A stretch of 64,000 nt of DNA from Chitinophaga ginsengisegetis (GTDB lineage: Bacteria; Bacteroidota; Bacteroidia; Chitinophagales; Chitinophagaceae): contig NZ_FUZZ01000003.1 of NCBI RefSeq assembly GCF_900168065.1, forward strand, positions 744,001 through 808,000, given 5' to 3'. Below are positions 26,670 to 35,729 of the stretch, one piece after another. The notes under the pieces were generated by a model. That model did not search any database and was not told the origin of the DNA. It saw nothing but the letters and a program-made list of their open reading frames with translations. Each line of letters begins with the position of its first letter. The stretch's first letter is position 1. A program made the translations under genes and the position numbers.

Positions 26670-27740
26670 ATGAAAAAGTTTATAATCTGGGGCTTGGTGA
26701 CAATAGGTGCAGTAGTACTGATCATGTGGAAACTTGGCGCTAACAAAAAAGCGAACGAGGCTAAAACAGAATTCGTAAAACAAAGCAATATCGGCGACAT
26801 CCCGGTGCTGGTACAGAAAGTATCCCGCAATGATTTCTCCCAGGGCTTCCTGGCCAATGGTAACTTTGAGCCGGTACGCGAACTGTCGTACCTCGCTGAA
26901 ACTGCCGGCCGTGTCACCAAACTGCTGGTAGATGAAGGCAGCGTAGTAAGACAGGGACAACCCATTGCTTACATTGATGGTCAGCTTTTAAACACCGACC
27001 TCGAATCTGCAAAAGCTAACCTCAACCAGCTGAAAGTAGATAAAGAAAGATACGAAAGCGCGTTCCAGACAGGTGGCGTTACCCAGAAACAAATGGATGA
27101 TGCCCGCCTGCAGTACGACATCGCAAAAACGCGCTATGAAGCGGCCAGCCGCCGTGTAAGCGATACGTATGTGAAAGCACCTATCTCCGGAATTATCAAT
27201 AAAAAATATATAGAACAGGGCGCTTACCTCTCCGTAGGTAATAAGATGTTCGACATCGTGGATGTATCCAGGCTGAAACTGGCGGTATCTGTGCCGGAAG
27301 GACAAGTGGTAACACTTAAAACCGGTCAGAAAGTACAGGTTACTTCCAACGTGTTCCCTGAAACCCAGTATGAAGGCACCATCACCTTTATAGCTGCAAA
27401 AGGCGATAACTCCCTCAACTACCCGGTAGAAATGGAAGTGCGCAATATCGACGGAAAGGACCTGAAAGCAGGAATGTATGGTACTGCGCATTTCGTGGAC
27501 CCCAATGCGGCTAAAACAATTTTCATTGCACGCACCGCATTTGTAGGCGGCGTAAACAGCAACACTGTTTATATAATGGATGGTAATGTGGCAAGGAAAC
27601 GCAAAGTAGTTGCCGGCCGCATCGTTGGCGACCAGGTGGAAATACGGGAAGGGCTAAACGAAGGCGACACCGTGATTACCAGCGGCCAGATCAACCTGAC
27701 TGAAGGCGCTGTTGTAGTGGCTCAGAACGGCAAAAAGTAA
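26670..27740 (+). CDS. RND efflux periplasmic adaptor (membrane fusion protein)
   Basis: 356 residues from the ATG at 26670; a TTG two codons earlier is unlikely. One N-terminal membrane anchor, then a lipoyl half-motif (GRVTKLLVDEGSVVRQGQPIAYIDG), a coiled-coil hairpin (about 96-145), the second lipoyl half (VKAPISGIINKKYIEQGAYLSVG), and beta-barrel and membrane-proximal domains ending in NEGDTVITSGQINLTEGA. It links the inner-membrane pump to the TolC channel. No lipobox, so it is held by the membrane helix. Confidence 0.93.
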   Translation: MKKFIIWGLVTIGAVVLIMWKLGANKKANEAKTEFVKQSNIGDIPVLVQKVSRNDFSQGFLANGNFEPVRELSYLAETAGRVTKLLVDEGSVVRQGQPIAYIDGQLLNTDLESAKANLNQLKVDKERYESAFQTGGVTQKQMDDARLQYDIAKTRYEAASRRVSDTYVKAPISGIINKKYIEQGAYLSVGNKMFDIVDVSRLKLAVSVPEGQVVTLKTGQKVQVTSNVFPETQYEGTITFIAAKGDNSLNYPVEMEVRNIDGKDLKAGMYGTAHFVDPNAAKTIFIARTAFVGGVNSNTVYIMDGNVARKRKVVAGRIVGDQVEIREGLNEGDTVITSGQINLTEGAVVVAQNGKK

Positions 27741-27781
27741 GCGAGGAAAATGTATCTGGTGTTTGACCAAATTTTTGCAAC

Positions 27782-30700
27782 ATGAAGATTACTGAAGTAT
27801 CAATTAAGCGACCTACGATAGTAGTGGTGGTGTTTACCATCCTCACCCTCCTGGGCGTGATGAGTTATAAATCGCTGAACTACGAGCTGCTGCCAAAGTT
27901 CAGCTCCCCGATTGTGACTATTTCTACGGTGTATCCCGGCGCCTCCCCTAACGAGGTGGAAAGTACCATCACCAAGAAGATAGAAGATGCGGTAGCATCT
28001 ATGGAAAAGATCAAAAAGATTATTTCCAAATCTTCTGAAAGTCTTTCTGTTATTACCGTTGAGCTGAACAATGATGCCGATGTGGATATTGCCCTGCAGG
28101 ATGCACAGCGCAAAGTAAACGCTATCCTGGCAGATCTGCCGGGAGATGCCAAGCCGCCATCTCTCAACAAATTCTCCCTGGATGATCTTCCGATCATGAC
28201 ATTGTCTGCCACCGCTAAAATGGACGACAAACAGTTTTATGACCTGGTAGATAAAAAACTGCAGCCTTTATTATCCCGGTTACCGGGCGTGGCCCAGGTA
28301 TCACTGATTGGTGGCCAGGAGCGTGAAATACAGGTAAACGTAGATCCAAAGAAATTACAGGCTTTCAACTTATCTATTCTGCAGCTGCGCCAGCTGATCA
28401 CCAACGCCAACCTGGACTTCCCAACCGGTAAGGTAAAAACGGCCAATGAACAGATCCTGATCCGTTTGGCAGGTAAATATAAAAACGTTGACCAGCTGCG
28501 TAACCTGGTGCTGAAAACAACCGAAGATGGTACACAGGTGCGGTTGATAGATGTTGCCGATGTGCAGGATGCGCAGAAAGATGTGGATCGTATTGCCCGT
28601 GTAGACGGCGTTAGCGCGATTGCCCTGCAGGTGCAGAAACAAACGGATGCCAACGCGGTAACTGTGAGTGAAGAAATGAAGAAGGCGATCAGCAAAATTG
28701 AAAAAGACTATGCTGCGAACGATCTGAAGATGCTGGTAGCAAATGATTCCTCCGACTTTACGCTGGAATCTGCCGACTCAGTAATACATGACCTTATCCT
28801 GGCAGTAGTGCTGGTGGCGGTTGTAATGCTGTTGTTCCTGCACAGTATCCGCAGTGCGTTGTTTGTAATGATCTCCATCCCGGCTTCCCTCATCGCTACA
28901 TTCATCGGTATGAAATTGATGGGCTTCTCGCTCAACCTCATGTCGCTGTTGGGCTTGTCGCTGGTGGTAGGTATCCTCGTGGATGATGCGATTGTGGTGC
29001 TGGAAAATATTTACCGGCATATGGAAATGGGTAAGAACCGCGTCCGTGCTGCGTTCGACGGTGTAAAAGAGATAGGCTTCACCGTTACCTCCATTACGTT
29101 GGTAATTGTGGTGGTGTTCCTGCCCATCTCTTTAACGAATGAGCTGGTATCAAAGATCCTGCGTGAGTTTTGCGTGGTGGTAATGATTTCCACGATGCTT
29201 AGTTTGTTGTCGTCCTTTATGATTGTGCCGCTGTTATCCTCCCGCTTTGGTAAGCTGGAACATATTACCGGTAAGAATATTTTTGAGAAATTCATTCTCT
29301 GGTTTGAAGCGCAGCTGCAGAAGTTCACCGACTGGATGACCAGCATCCTGAAATGGGCACTGGGTCATAAAAGGATTACCATAGCTGTGGCTGTTGGTTT
29401 ATTGATTGCCTCTTTCATGCTGGTAGGTAAAGGCTACATCGGTGGAGAGTTTATTCCTAAAGGCGACCGCGGACAGTTCATCGTAATGCTGGAAATGCCA
29501 AAGGATGCGTCTGTAGAACAAACCAACCTGGCTACCCGCACCGCAGAAAAATATCTCAATAAAAAACAGGAAGTTACCCGTTTGATCACTACGGTTGGTC
29601 AAACCAGTGAAGATGGTTTTGGTAACGCGCAGTCGACCGCTTATAAAGCAGAGATCACCGTAATGCTGGTAGATCCGGAACACCGCGTGGATGCTTCCGA
29701 TATCTACGCCGCCAAGATCAAAAAAGAACTGAAAGGTATCTTACCTGGTGTGAAAGTAAAAACCACGGACGTAAGTATCCTGGGCACCGCAGAGCGGGCG
29801 CCGGTAGAGCTGGTGGTAATGGGTACAGAGCTTGACAGCGTAATGAATTACGCCAAAAGAGCGATGGATACACTCAAAACTATCAGCGGTGCTACAGAAG
29901 TGAAGCTGTCGGTAGAAGATGGTAATCCGGAAATTAATGTGCAGGTAGACAGGGATAAGATGGCCGCACTGGGCCTCACGCTTGACGCCGTGGGTGGTAC
30001 CATGCAAACCGCTTTCAGTGGTACAGCTGATGACTCTAAAGTAAAGTTCCGTCAGGGTGATTATGAGTACGATATCAACATCCGTTTTGATGATTTCAAC
30101 CGTAAGAACCTGGAAGACGTATCCAATATACAGTTCATTAACGATAAAGGTCAGCTGATCAAGCTGTCGCAGTTTGCAGTGATAACAGAAGGCTCCGGAC
30201 CAAGCCACCTGGAAAGAAGAGATAAAAACACTTCTGTATCTGTGCAGGCGCAGGTAATGGGTCGTCCTTCCGGTACCGTTACGCAGGAGTTTTCCGACAA
30301 GCTGGCAAAAATGGACAAGCCAACCGGCATCAGTTATATTTTTGGCGGTGATGCGGAAAACCAGGGCGACTCCTTTGGTACGATGGGCGCGGCATTGCTG
30401 ATTTCCATTGTGCTGGTATACCTCATCATGGTGGCGTTGTACGACAACTACATCTATCCTTTTGTGGTATTGTTCTCTATTCCGCTGGCGATCATCGGAG
30501 CGTTACTGGCACTGGCACTCACCAATAATACGCTGAACATCTTTACCATCATGGGTATCATTATGTTGATCGGTCTGGTGGCGAAGAATGCGATCATCCT
30601 GGTGGATTTTACCAACCAGATGAAAGAGCAGGGCCAAAGCACTTACCAGGCGCTGATCCATGCCAACCACGCACGTTTGCGTCCTATCCTGATGACCACC

Positions 30701-30964
30701 ATTGCGATGGTAATCGGTATGCTGCCTATTGCATTGGCAACAGGCGGTGTGGGCTCCATTAAAAATGGTTTGGCGTGGGCTATCATCGGAGGTTTGATGA
30801 GCTCCATGTTCCTCACCCTGATCGTGGTGCCGGTGGTGTATATGATTGTAGATATGGGTATGGCGAAGCTGGGAATGGGAAGATTGTCTACCAAACGTTA
30901 CATCAGGCAGCGTATGGTGGCCTCTTATGAAGAAGTGCCTTTAAATGAAATTCATTCGAATTAA
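27782..30964 (+). CDS. RND multidrug-type efflux permease (HAE1 family)
   Basis: The inner-membrane proton-driven pump. 1060 residues with twelve membrane helices: helix 1 at about 13-31, two large periplasmic loops, LVVGILVDDAIVVLENIYRHM in TM4 with the paired aspartates, and LVAKNAIILVDF in TM10 with the conserved lysine. This pattern fits hydrophobe/amphiphile exporters rather than the metal-exporting CzcA type. It is followed by an intrinsic terminator and ends the operon TetR-TetR-TolC-adaptor-RND. Confidence 0.95.
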   Translation: MKITEVSIKRPTIVVVVFTILTLLGVMSYKSLNYELLPKFSSPIVTISTVYPGASPNEVESTITKKIEDAVASMEKIKKIISKSSESLSVITVELNNDADVDIALQDAQRKVNAILADLPGDAKPPSLNKFSLDDLPIMTLSATAKMDDKQFYDLVDKKLQPLLSRLPGVAQVSLIGGQEREIQVNVDPKKLQAFNLSILQLRQLITNANLDFPTGKVKTANEQILIRLAGKYKNVDQLRNLVLKTTEDGTQVRLIDVADVQDAQKDVDRIARVDGVSAIALQVQKQTDANAVTVSEEMKKAISKIEKDYAANDLKMLVANDSSDFTLESADSVIHDLILAVVLVAVVMLLFLHSIRSALFVMISIPASLIATFIGMKLMGFSLNLMSLLGLSLVVGILVDDAIVVLENIYRHMEMGKNRVRAAFDGVKEIGFTVTSITLVIVVVFLPISLTNELVSKILREFCVVVMISTMLSLLSSFMIVPLLSSRFGKLEHITGKNIFEKFILWFEAQLQKFTDWMTSILKWALGHKRITIAVAVGLLIASFMLVGKGYIGGEFIPKGDRGQFIVMLEMPKDASVEQTNLATRTAEKYLNKKQEVTRLITTVGQTSEDGFGNAQSTAYKAEITVMLVDPEHRVDASDIYAAKIKKELKGILPGVKVKTTDVSILGTAERAPVELVVMGTELDSVMNYAKRAMDTLKTISGATEVKLSVEDGNPEINVQVDRDKMAALGLTLDAVGGTMQTAFSGTADDSKVKFRQGDYEYDINIRFDDFNRKNLEDVSNIQFINDKGQLIKLSQFAVITEGSGPSHLERRDKNTSVSVQAQVMGRPSGTVTQEFSDKLAKMDKPTGISYIFGGDAENQGDSFGTMGAALLISIVLVYLIMVALYDNYIYPFVVLFSIPLAIIGALLALALTNNTLNIFTIMGIIMLIGLVAKNAIILVDFTNQMKEQGQSTYQALIHANHARLRPILMTTIAMVIGMLPIALATGGVGSIKNGLAWAIIGGLMSSMFLTLIVVPVVYMIVDMGMAKLGMGRLSTKRYIRQRMVASYEEVPLNEIHSN

Positions 30965-31006
30965 AGATATGTTACTAACAGTGTAACAGTTGTAGGTTTA
31001 GGTAAT

Positions 31007-31045
31007 AGCCGGAGTACTCATACTCCGGCTTTCTTATTTCTTTGA
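31007..31045 (+). terminator. Rho-independent terminator of the efflux operon
   Basis: A 10-bp stem AGCCGGAGTA/TACTCCGGCT with a 4-base loop, followed by a T-rich stretch, 43 bases past the RND stop. Confidence 0.9.
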
Positions 31046-31276
31046 TATTAACAATAAATTCTTTCCTTTTCACAACCCCGTTTATCTCTCCATGGGTTAT
31101 TTTTGCAGCAAATACTCTTAATGAAGGTATGTCCCCATCTTAACATTATTATTGACACTTTTTTTATTCATGCCCTGGCAAAGGCAACAAACATTGCTGG
31201 ATAAATAATTCCACTGAAAGACTATGGATTATGAGATGTACCGGAAAGTGATTTACAGCCACTTCCCGGTGACAGA

Positions 31277-32863
31277 TTATTTTCTTGCTAAAAGCAGCAT
31301 ATGCGAAACAGGGAAAGGGATAGGTAGAGGTACACCATTTTTGCACGGGCGCATCAACTGTACCTTACCTTCCAACCTGTTATTCACAATCCACTCGTTG
31401 CGCCAGGTGGTAGATAAGTTATCCAGCCGCAGTCCCGCTTCTTCAAGGGCTGCTTTCCAGTCTTCGTAATTCCAGAAGCAAAACGTTTCATGCATTTCAC
31501 TGAGCCAGTTATCGTGATAATCTTTTTTGAACAGGAATTCACACGCATTTTGCATCGATAGCTGTGCATAGATTTGCCCTTCTATAGTTACCCATTCGTA
31601 GGGTAACTGAAACCCTTCATGATGCCGGAAGTCTTTGGCAAACCGACTGAACAGCGCTTTGGTAGACAGCTTTCCCAGCCAGGTTGCCAGTTCCTGTGTA
31701 CTGGCATTTTCCGGTAATGCGGTATCATTTTCCCCGTCTGTGTCATTGAGCCAGAGCAAAATGATTTCTTCTTTATTTTCAGGGCCTACTACATCCCGGT
31801 TGATCCATACACCGCCGGGAACCAGTTCATTATAACGGTTACGTATAAACGCGATCAGATCTTCCCGGCTGCCGTACGATTCTATTTCATGGGTGAGCGA
31901 GGAAGTATGAATAGTATTCATGCTGCCGGCTTCAAATACGAGGCTGGTTACTGCATTTTTTTGTGAGAAGAAGACGGAGGGGTTGGCGAATTCCCCGTTA
32001 TGTTTTCGTTGAAGACAGATATCATACAAATGACGGGATACCTCAATACCGTAGAAGTCGCACTCATGCAGGCGATCGTCTTCGCAGGCCATTTTTATCC
32101 ACGAACCAACGGCACAGCCGATATCGCCGATGTTGCCGGGTTGGATGTAGGGCGCCGTTTCACGGTATTTCTGGGCGGCGATGTCGTCCATTTGTTTCAC
32201 GTATACGTTGTAGTCGCGGGTGGCAGTAAGATCGCCGTCTGCGCCAATGATAGGGTCTTTCAGGATATGCTGCACCTTGTCCCCTACGTTGTAGAGCGAC
32301 CATATTTTGAAAGATGCCGGGTGCATCTGGTCGAGAATGGTTTTATTTTTTCGCCAGTCGCCGGTTTGCGCTACCAGTTTTACAATGTCCCAGGGCATGG
32401 GTTGTGTGAACTGACTGCTTACCGGGTCCCACTCTGCCGGCAATATGGTAAAGCCATGTTTAATGTACATATCCTTAACCGCTGTGGAGCAAATAACGAG
32501 GGTATTGGCCGGGGTGAGGGAATGGATCCCTTCACTGGAATGACGTATAGTCTTTACCGTATATTCTGTGAAATCATTGATTACACCTACATCGTCGATA
32601 CCGTATACATATACCGGCACATCCAGGGAGTTGGAAAATTCCTGGATGATCATGGCGCGGAGATAGAAGGGTACCGGGTTTCGTTTAGTGCCCAAATGAT
32701 TGGCGGAGGTAACCGCGAAGATCACGCCTTCTATTTCCTGTGTGGCTAACGGTTGGCCATACACGTCTTTTTCGCCTTCCAGTTTACATTTGATCAGGCG
32801 GTTCAGGTATTTGAACTGAAAATCTGTTAGCAGGTGATGCCGGCCGGGTATGAGTAAATACAT
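31277..32863 (-). CDS. Degenerate NadM-like nucleotidyltransferase fused to SAM methyltransferase
   Basis: 528 residues, two parts. N-terminal part (about 1-190): residues 54-72, SANHLGTKRNPVPFYLRAM, match the nucleotidyltransferase block SPVRGSRKNPLDYYTRERM of NadM encoded 3 kb away, and GRHHLLTDFQ stands where NadM has ARFQTPSLHEGH. So the HxGH catalytic motif is lost and the domain may bind rather than convert a nucleotide. C-terminal part (about 205-528): a Rossmann methyltransferase with motif I DIGCAVGSW (247-255), the acidic YGIEV (271-275), THEIESYG, and a C-terminal FCFWNYEDWKAALEEAGL. It follows the NAD salvage genes on the same strand but behind a hairpin and its own -7 box. The substrate is unknown; a role with nicotinamide or NMN is only an inference. 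Confidence 0.7.
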   Translation of the reverse strand: MYLLIPGRHHLLTDFQFKYLNRLIKCKLEGEKDVYGQPLATQEIEGVIFAVTSANHLGTKRNPVPFYLRAMIIQEFSNSLDVPVYVYGIDDVGVINDFTEYTVKTIRHSSEGIHSLTPANTLVICSTAVKDMYIKHGFTILPAEWDPVSSQFTQPMPWDIVKLVAQTGDWRKNKTILDQMHPASFKIWSLYNVGDKVQHILKDPIIGADGDLTATRDYNVYVKQMDDIAAQKYRETAPYIQPGNIGDIGCAVGSWIKMACEDDRLHECDFYGIEVSRHLYDICLQRKHNGEFANPSVFFSQKNAVTSLVFEAGSMNTIHTSSLTHEIESYGSREDLIAFIRNRYNELVPGGVWINRDVVGPENKEEIILLWLNDTDGENDTALPENASTQELATWLGKLSTKALFSRFAKDFRHHEGFQLPYEWVTIEGQIYAQLSMQNACEFLFKKDYHDNWLSEMHETFCFWNYEDWKAALEEAGLRLDNLSTTWRNEWIVNNRLEGKVQLMRPCKNGVPLPIPFPVSHMLLLARK

Positions 32864-32908
32864 GCCATGAAGTTAAGGAATGCGATGATTTTTTGTATGC
32901 GCATGATG

Positions 32909-32916
32909 CAAAAATA
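32909..32916 (-). promoter_or_regulatory. -7 element before the nucleotidyltransferase-methyltransferase gene
   Basis: TATTTTTG on the minus strand fits TAnnTTTG exactly and predicts a start near 32902, about 40 bases ahead of the ATG at 32863. It lies just past the terminator hairpin at 32920-32949, so this gene may be transcribed on its own. Confidence 0.45.
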
Positions 32917-32919
32917 ACA

Positions 32920-32949
32920 GAGGGTGTATCGTAGATCTGATACACCCTC
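32920..32949 (-). terminator. Hairpin, probable terminator of the NAD salvage operon
   Basis: An 11-bp perfect stem GAGGGTGTATC/GATACACCCTC with an 8-base loop, 52 bases past the stop of the small gene at 33002. On the minus strand it is followed by TGTTATTTTTG, only partly a U-run, so termination may be partial. Confidence 0.6.
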
Positions 32950-33001
32950 CTGAGGTAAACACGGTTGGAAGAAATAAGAATAATTTAGTAGTTAGTAGAG
33001 A

Positions 33002-33334
33002 CTATTCAGCATGTGCTTGAAGGATGACATATTGTCGTCTCCGGTCCTTATTAGAGTAATTCACGATCACAGGGAAGCTGTCATCACCATCAATATTTAT
33101 TATAATATCCTCATATTCATACATGAAAATCCTCGTCCCATCTTTTAGAACATCATTTAAATTTAGCCTGAAATGGCCTGTACGTGAGTCTTCAGTTATG
33201 CTGTACTTAGTAAGAGGCTTTCCGTCTTTATACAGATGGCCGTCTTTGAATTCGAACACTATGGGTTCAAATGGTGGTTGCAGCGTAAATTTGGAAACTG
33301 CTTCAATCTTGTTTTTTAACTCTATAGCTGTCAT
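33002..33334 (-). CDS. Hypothetical protein, 110 aa, in NAD salvage operon
   Basis: 110 residues, acidic and basic mixed, with no signal peptide or membrane segment. It starts MTAIELKNKIEAVSKF and has beta-rich repeats (VFEFKDGHLYKDGKPL, TRIFMYEYEDIIINIDGDDSFPVIVNY). I recognise no family. It begins 23 bp after the NadV gene on the same strand and ends before a hairpin, so it is very likely in that transcript. A function linked to NAD metabolism is suggested by position only. Confidence 0.65.
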   Translation of the reverse strand: MTAIELKNKIEAVSKFTLQPPFEPIVFEFKDGHLYKDGKPLTKYSITEDSRTGHFRLNLNDVLKDGTRIFMYEYEDIIINIDGDDSFPVIVNYSNKDRRRQYVILQAHAE

Positions 33335-33357
33335 ATTGTTTTATGTTATTTAATATT

Positions 33358-34773
33358 CTATAGCATCGCTGATTTACGTACTTCATCAAAGGTGTAACTA
33401 AGCGTTACTTCACCATTTTCAAACACGGTCTGTAACAGGTCGGCAGATGCTGGTGCGTCCTCTTCAGATACGGTTTTGAAGGTATTGTTATCTTTAATGA
33501 GCCTGAGTTTTCCGGCTTTTGATTTTTTGAAAGAAGTGCGTAACTGGCCGGTGGCATCCAGTTCTACAGGCATTTTTTGAACGTTGATGGCTTCCCCGTT
33601 TACAACTGCGTAAGCGCATTTGAGGGCAAATTCCTGCGTGTCGCGGTTTACGCGTTGCAATAAGGCGCCGCCCATACCGAGTACCAGGTTTTCCGCACTG
33701 ATACCGGCTTGCTTTAATGCTTCCAGTATGCCGGGGATAGAAGAATAGCTGATGCCGTCACCCTGGATTACCCGTACCTGCGGAGGCAGTACTTTAAATC
33801 CTTTTTCGTTGGTGGTGTAGCCAAATTTATCCATGAGAATGGTGAATATGCGGAGCAGGGTTTGTACCGGATCTCCGCTATCAGGGCGGATTACCAGTGT
33901 GCCATCTCTTTTCAGGATCTGTTCTTTTAACGCAGTGCCCCAGTATTCTTCACAGGCTCTGAAAATATTGTAGGAGTCGGATACGCAGGCAATGGTGCCG
34001 GTAGGATAACTATCCAGTATGTGTTTGAATATTTCCAGCTCCCCTTCTTCTCCAAGAAGCGTTACCACAGAGTGTTCGGTAGCCGGGATAGATAAGCCGG
34101 GAGCAACAGGTGCATCGTAATATTTCTTTGCAAATACGGAACCGGGGATGGTATCGCTGCCTGCAAAGTTTACCAGGTGGGCGCTTCCGCCGATGCCGGC
34201 GCTTTCAACTGAGCTGGCGCCACGGAATCCAAAGTCGTTCAGCACAAAGTCGATGCCTCCAAAGGCCGCTGAGCTGGCCGTTTCTTCATAATATTTCTTT
34301 ACTACTTTTTTTATTTCCCGGGATACAGAAGCCACAGTGCAAGGGTACCACACCTGCATCAGTAATGTTTCGAGGAAGTTAGTGAGCCAGAAACATTCAG
34401 GGTCGGTATTTTCTATGGTCATCAGCACATTTCGTACAGGCACCACCGTGCCTTCTGCTACGGCTTTGATGCGAACAGGCAGTTTACCGCCGTATTTATC
34501 TATGATATATTCAAAGCGACTGCGGTCAAATACATCTTTCCGGCCAAATACTTCTGTGAGGATGGTTTCGGCCTCGTCCAGTTTTTCTTTGGTGAATACT
34601 ACGCCGCTTAGATATTCTTTCAGAAAATATTGTAAGCCATAGAAAACAGTTTCTTCAAATTTGCCGCCCCGGCTTTCCAGGTAAGAGTAGATGAATTGTG
34701 TACCGGGAATGTACAGTTTATGGTGGGAGTATTTGTAAGCATCGGCCAGGAGGATGAGGTTTTCCTTTGTCAT
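33358..34773 (-). CDS. nadV: Nicotinamide phosphoribosyltransferase
   Basis: Converts nicotinamide and PRPP to NMN, the first step of direct NAD salvage without deamidation. 471 residues, the length of NadV/NAMPT. Visible motifs: ADAYKYSHHKLYIPGTQF near the N-terminus, the GFRGASSVESAGIGGSAHL segment, NFAGSDTIPG, TEHSVV, the phosphoribosyl-binding RPDSGDP, and GMGGALLQRVNRDT. It lies 18 bp after the NadM-Nudix gene; NadM would adenylate the NMN it makes. The 110-aa unknown follows. Confidence 0.95.
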   Translation of the reverse strand: MTKENLILLADAYKYSHHKLYIPGTQFIYSYLESRGGKFEETVFYGLQYFLKEYLSGVVFTKEKLDEAETILTEVFGRKDVFDRSRFEYIIDKYGGKLPVRIKAVAEGTVVPVRNVLMTIENTDPECFWLTNFLETLLMQVWYPCTVASVSREIKKVVKKYYEETASSAAFGGIDFVLNDFGFRGASSVESAGIGGSAHLVNFAGSDTIPGSVFAKKYYDAPVAPGLSIPATEHSVVTLLGEEGELEIFKHILDSYPTGTIACVSDSYNIFRACEEYWGTALKEQILKRDGTLVIRPDSGDPVQTLLRIFTILMDKFGYTTNEKGFKVLPPQVRVIQGDGISYSSIPGILEALKQAGISAENLVLGMGGALLQRVNRDTQEFALKCAYAVVNGEAINVQKMPVELDATGQLRTSFKKSKAGKLRLIKDNNTFKTVSEEDAPASADLLQTVFENGEVTLSYTFDEVRKSAML

Positions 34774-34791
34774 ATCTCAATAGTTTTAGTC

Positions 34792-35697
34792 TTAGTCAAT
34801 ATATTTTTCGGTCAGTTTCGCCAGTAAGGGAATATGTGTATCATTGATCTCTCCTTTGGCAATTAAATCGGGTATATCCGTTACCGTTATCCAGCGGATT
34901 TCCTGCAAATCGTCGCCAGCGGCAGGTTCGCCGTATACCAGGTCGGTGCTGAATAACGTGGTGATGATCTTGTTTACTTCGCTGCGATAGCGCCAGTCGT
35001 TTACTCTGAGGGAAGCCACGTATTGCATGGGACCGGTTTCCACGGCGCCGCATTCTTCCTGTAATTCCCTGGCGGCGGCCATTTCAAAGTTGTCGTCTGT
35101 TGGGTCGGAGAAACCGCCGGGGAGGCGCCATACATTTTCGTTTGGCTTGCGGCCCAGCAGCAGTTCTTTCTTATCATTCCTGAACAGGGCAATATCTACT
35201 GTGGCGTATACAGAAGGAAAGAGATTGTAAGTATTGTAGATGATGCCGGCGCGGAATTCTTCCGTATCAAACACTTTATCAGATATCGCTTCCCGCATGG
35301 CGGTGGCGTTATAATCCTGCACCGGTGGCAGGGCTTCTGTTTTATATTTACCTGAGTAGGTATCCATAAAGCTGTTACGGCTACCGTACAGTAGAAAGCT
35401 TTCGTGGGGGAAGTTGTTGCTGAGCAGTTCATCCAGTTTCTGTGACCATACTTCATCGCTTTTCTGATCGCTCAGGGGCAGTACAATGATTTCCGGAAAG
35501 GATTGTTTGATCATCCGTTCGCGGGTATAGTAATCCAGTGGATTTTTGCGGCTGCCTCTCACCGGGCTCACGCCAAGTATGATGAGTACACGATTGTGCT
35601 TCTGTTTCACCTGGCGGATGAGTTCCAGGTGCCCTTCATGAAGAGAAGGCGTTTGGAACCGGGCGATAATAACTCCTGTGGGCTTTGTGTTTTGCAT
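34792..35697 (-). CDS. nadM: Bifunctional NMN adenylyltransferase (NadM) / Nudix hydrolase
   Basis: 301 residues from the ATG at 35697; the longer frame to 35778 lies upstream of the predicted promoter. N-terminal domain: nucleotidyltransferase with IIARFQTPSLHEGHLEL (HEGH) and ATAMREA near its end, making NAD from NMN and ATP. C-terminal domain: Nudix box around GGFSDPTDD and AARELQEECG, in this family thought to hydrolyse ADP-ribose. It is the first gene of the salvage operon with nadV. A palindromic operator overlaps its promoter -7 box. Confidence 0.92.
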   Translation of the reverse strand: MQNTKPTGVIIARFQTPSLHEGHLELIRQVKQKHNRVLIILGVSPVRGSRKNPLDYYTRERMIKQSFPEIIVLPLSDQKSDEVWSQKLDELLSNNFPHESFLLYGSRNSFMDTYSGKYKTEALPPVQDYNATAMREAISDKVFDTEEFRAGIIYNTYNLFPSVYATVDIALFRNDKKELLLGRKPNENVWRLPGGFSDPTDDNFEMAAARELQEECGAVETGPMQYVASLRVNDWRYRSEVNKIITTLFSTDLVYGEPAAGDDLQEIRWITVTDIPDLIAKGEINDTHIPLLAKLTEKYID

Positions 35698-35708
35698 ATC
35701 CGAGCTAT

Positions 35709-35729
35709 TTTGTGTAATTGTTACACAAA
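35709..35729. promoter_or_regulatory. Perfect 21-bp palindrome, candidate NrtR operator
   Basis: TTTGTGTAA-TTG-TTACACAAA: two 9-bp arms with a 3-base spacer. It overlaps the -7 element of the nadM-nadV promoter, so a bound protein would block transcription. A second, imperfect copy (minus strand TTTTGTGTATTTTTTACA) occurs at about 35766-35783. The gene next upstream encodes an NrtR-type regulator, the natural candidate to bind both. Confidence 0.7.

Noticed and set aside
31121..31204. 27-codon plus-strand frame after an exact TATTTTTG (31098-31105)
   Set aside because: The box has no -33 partner, codon use is unlike neighbours, and no terminator follows; a chance match is more likely.
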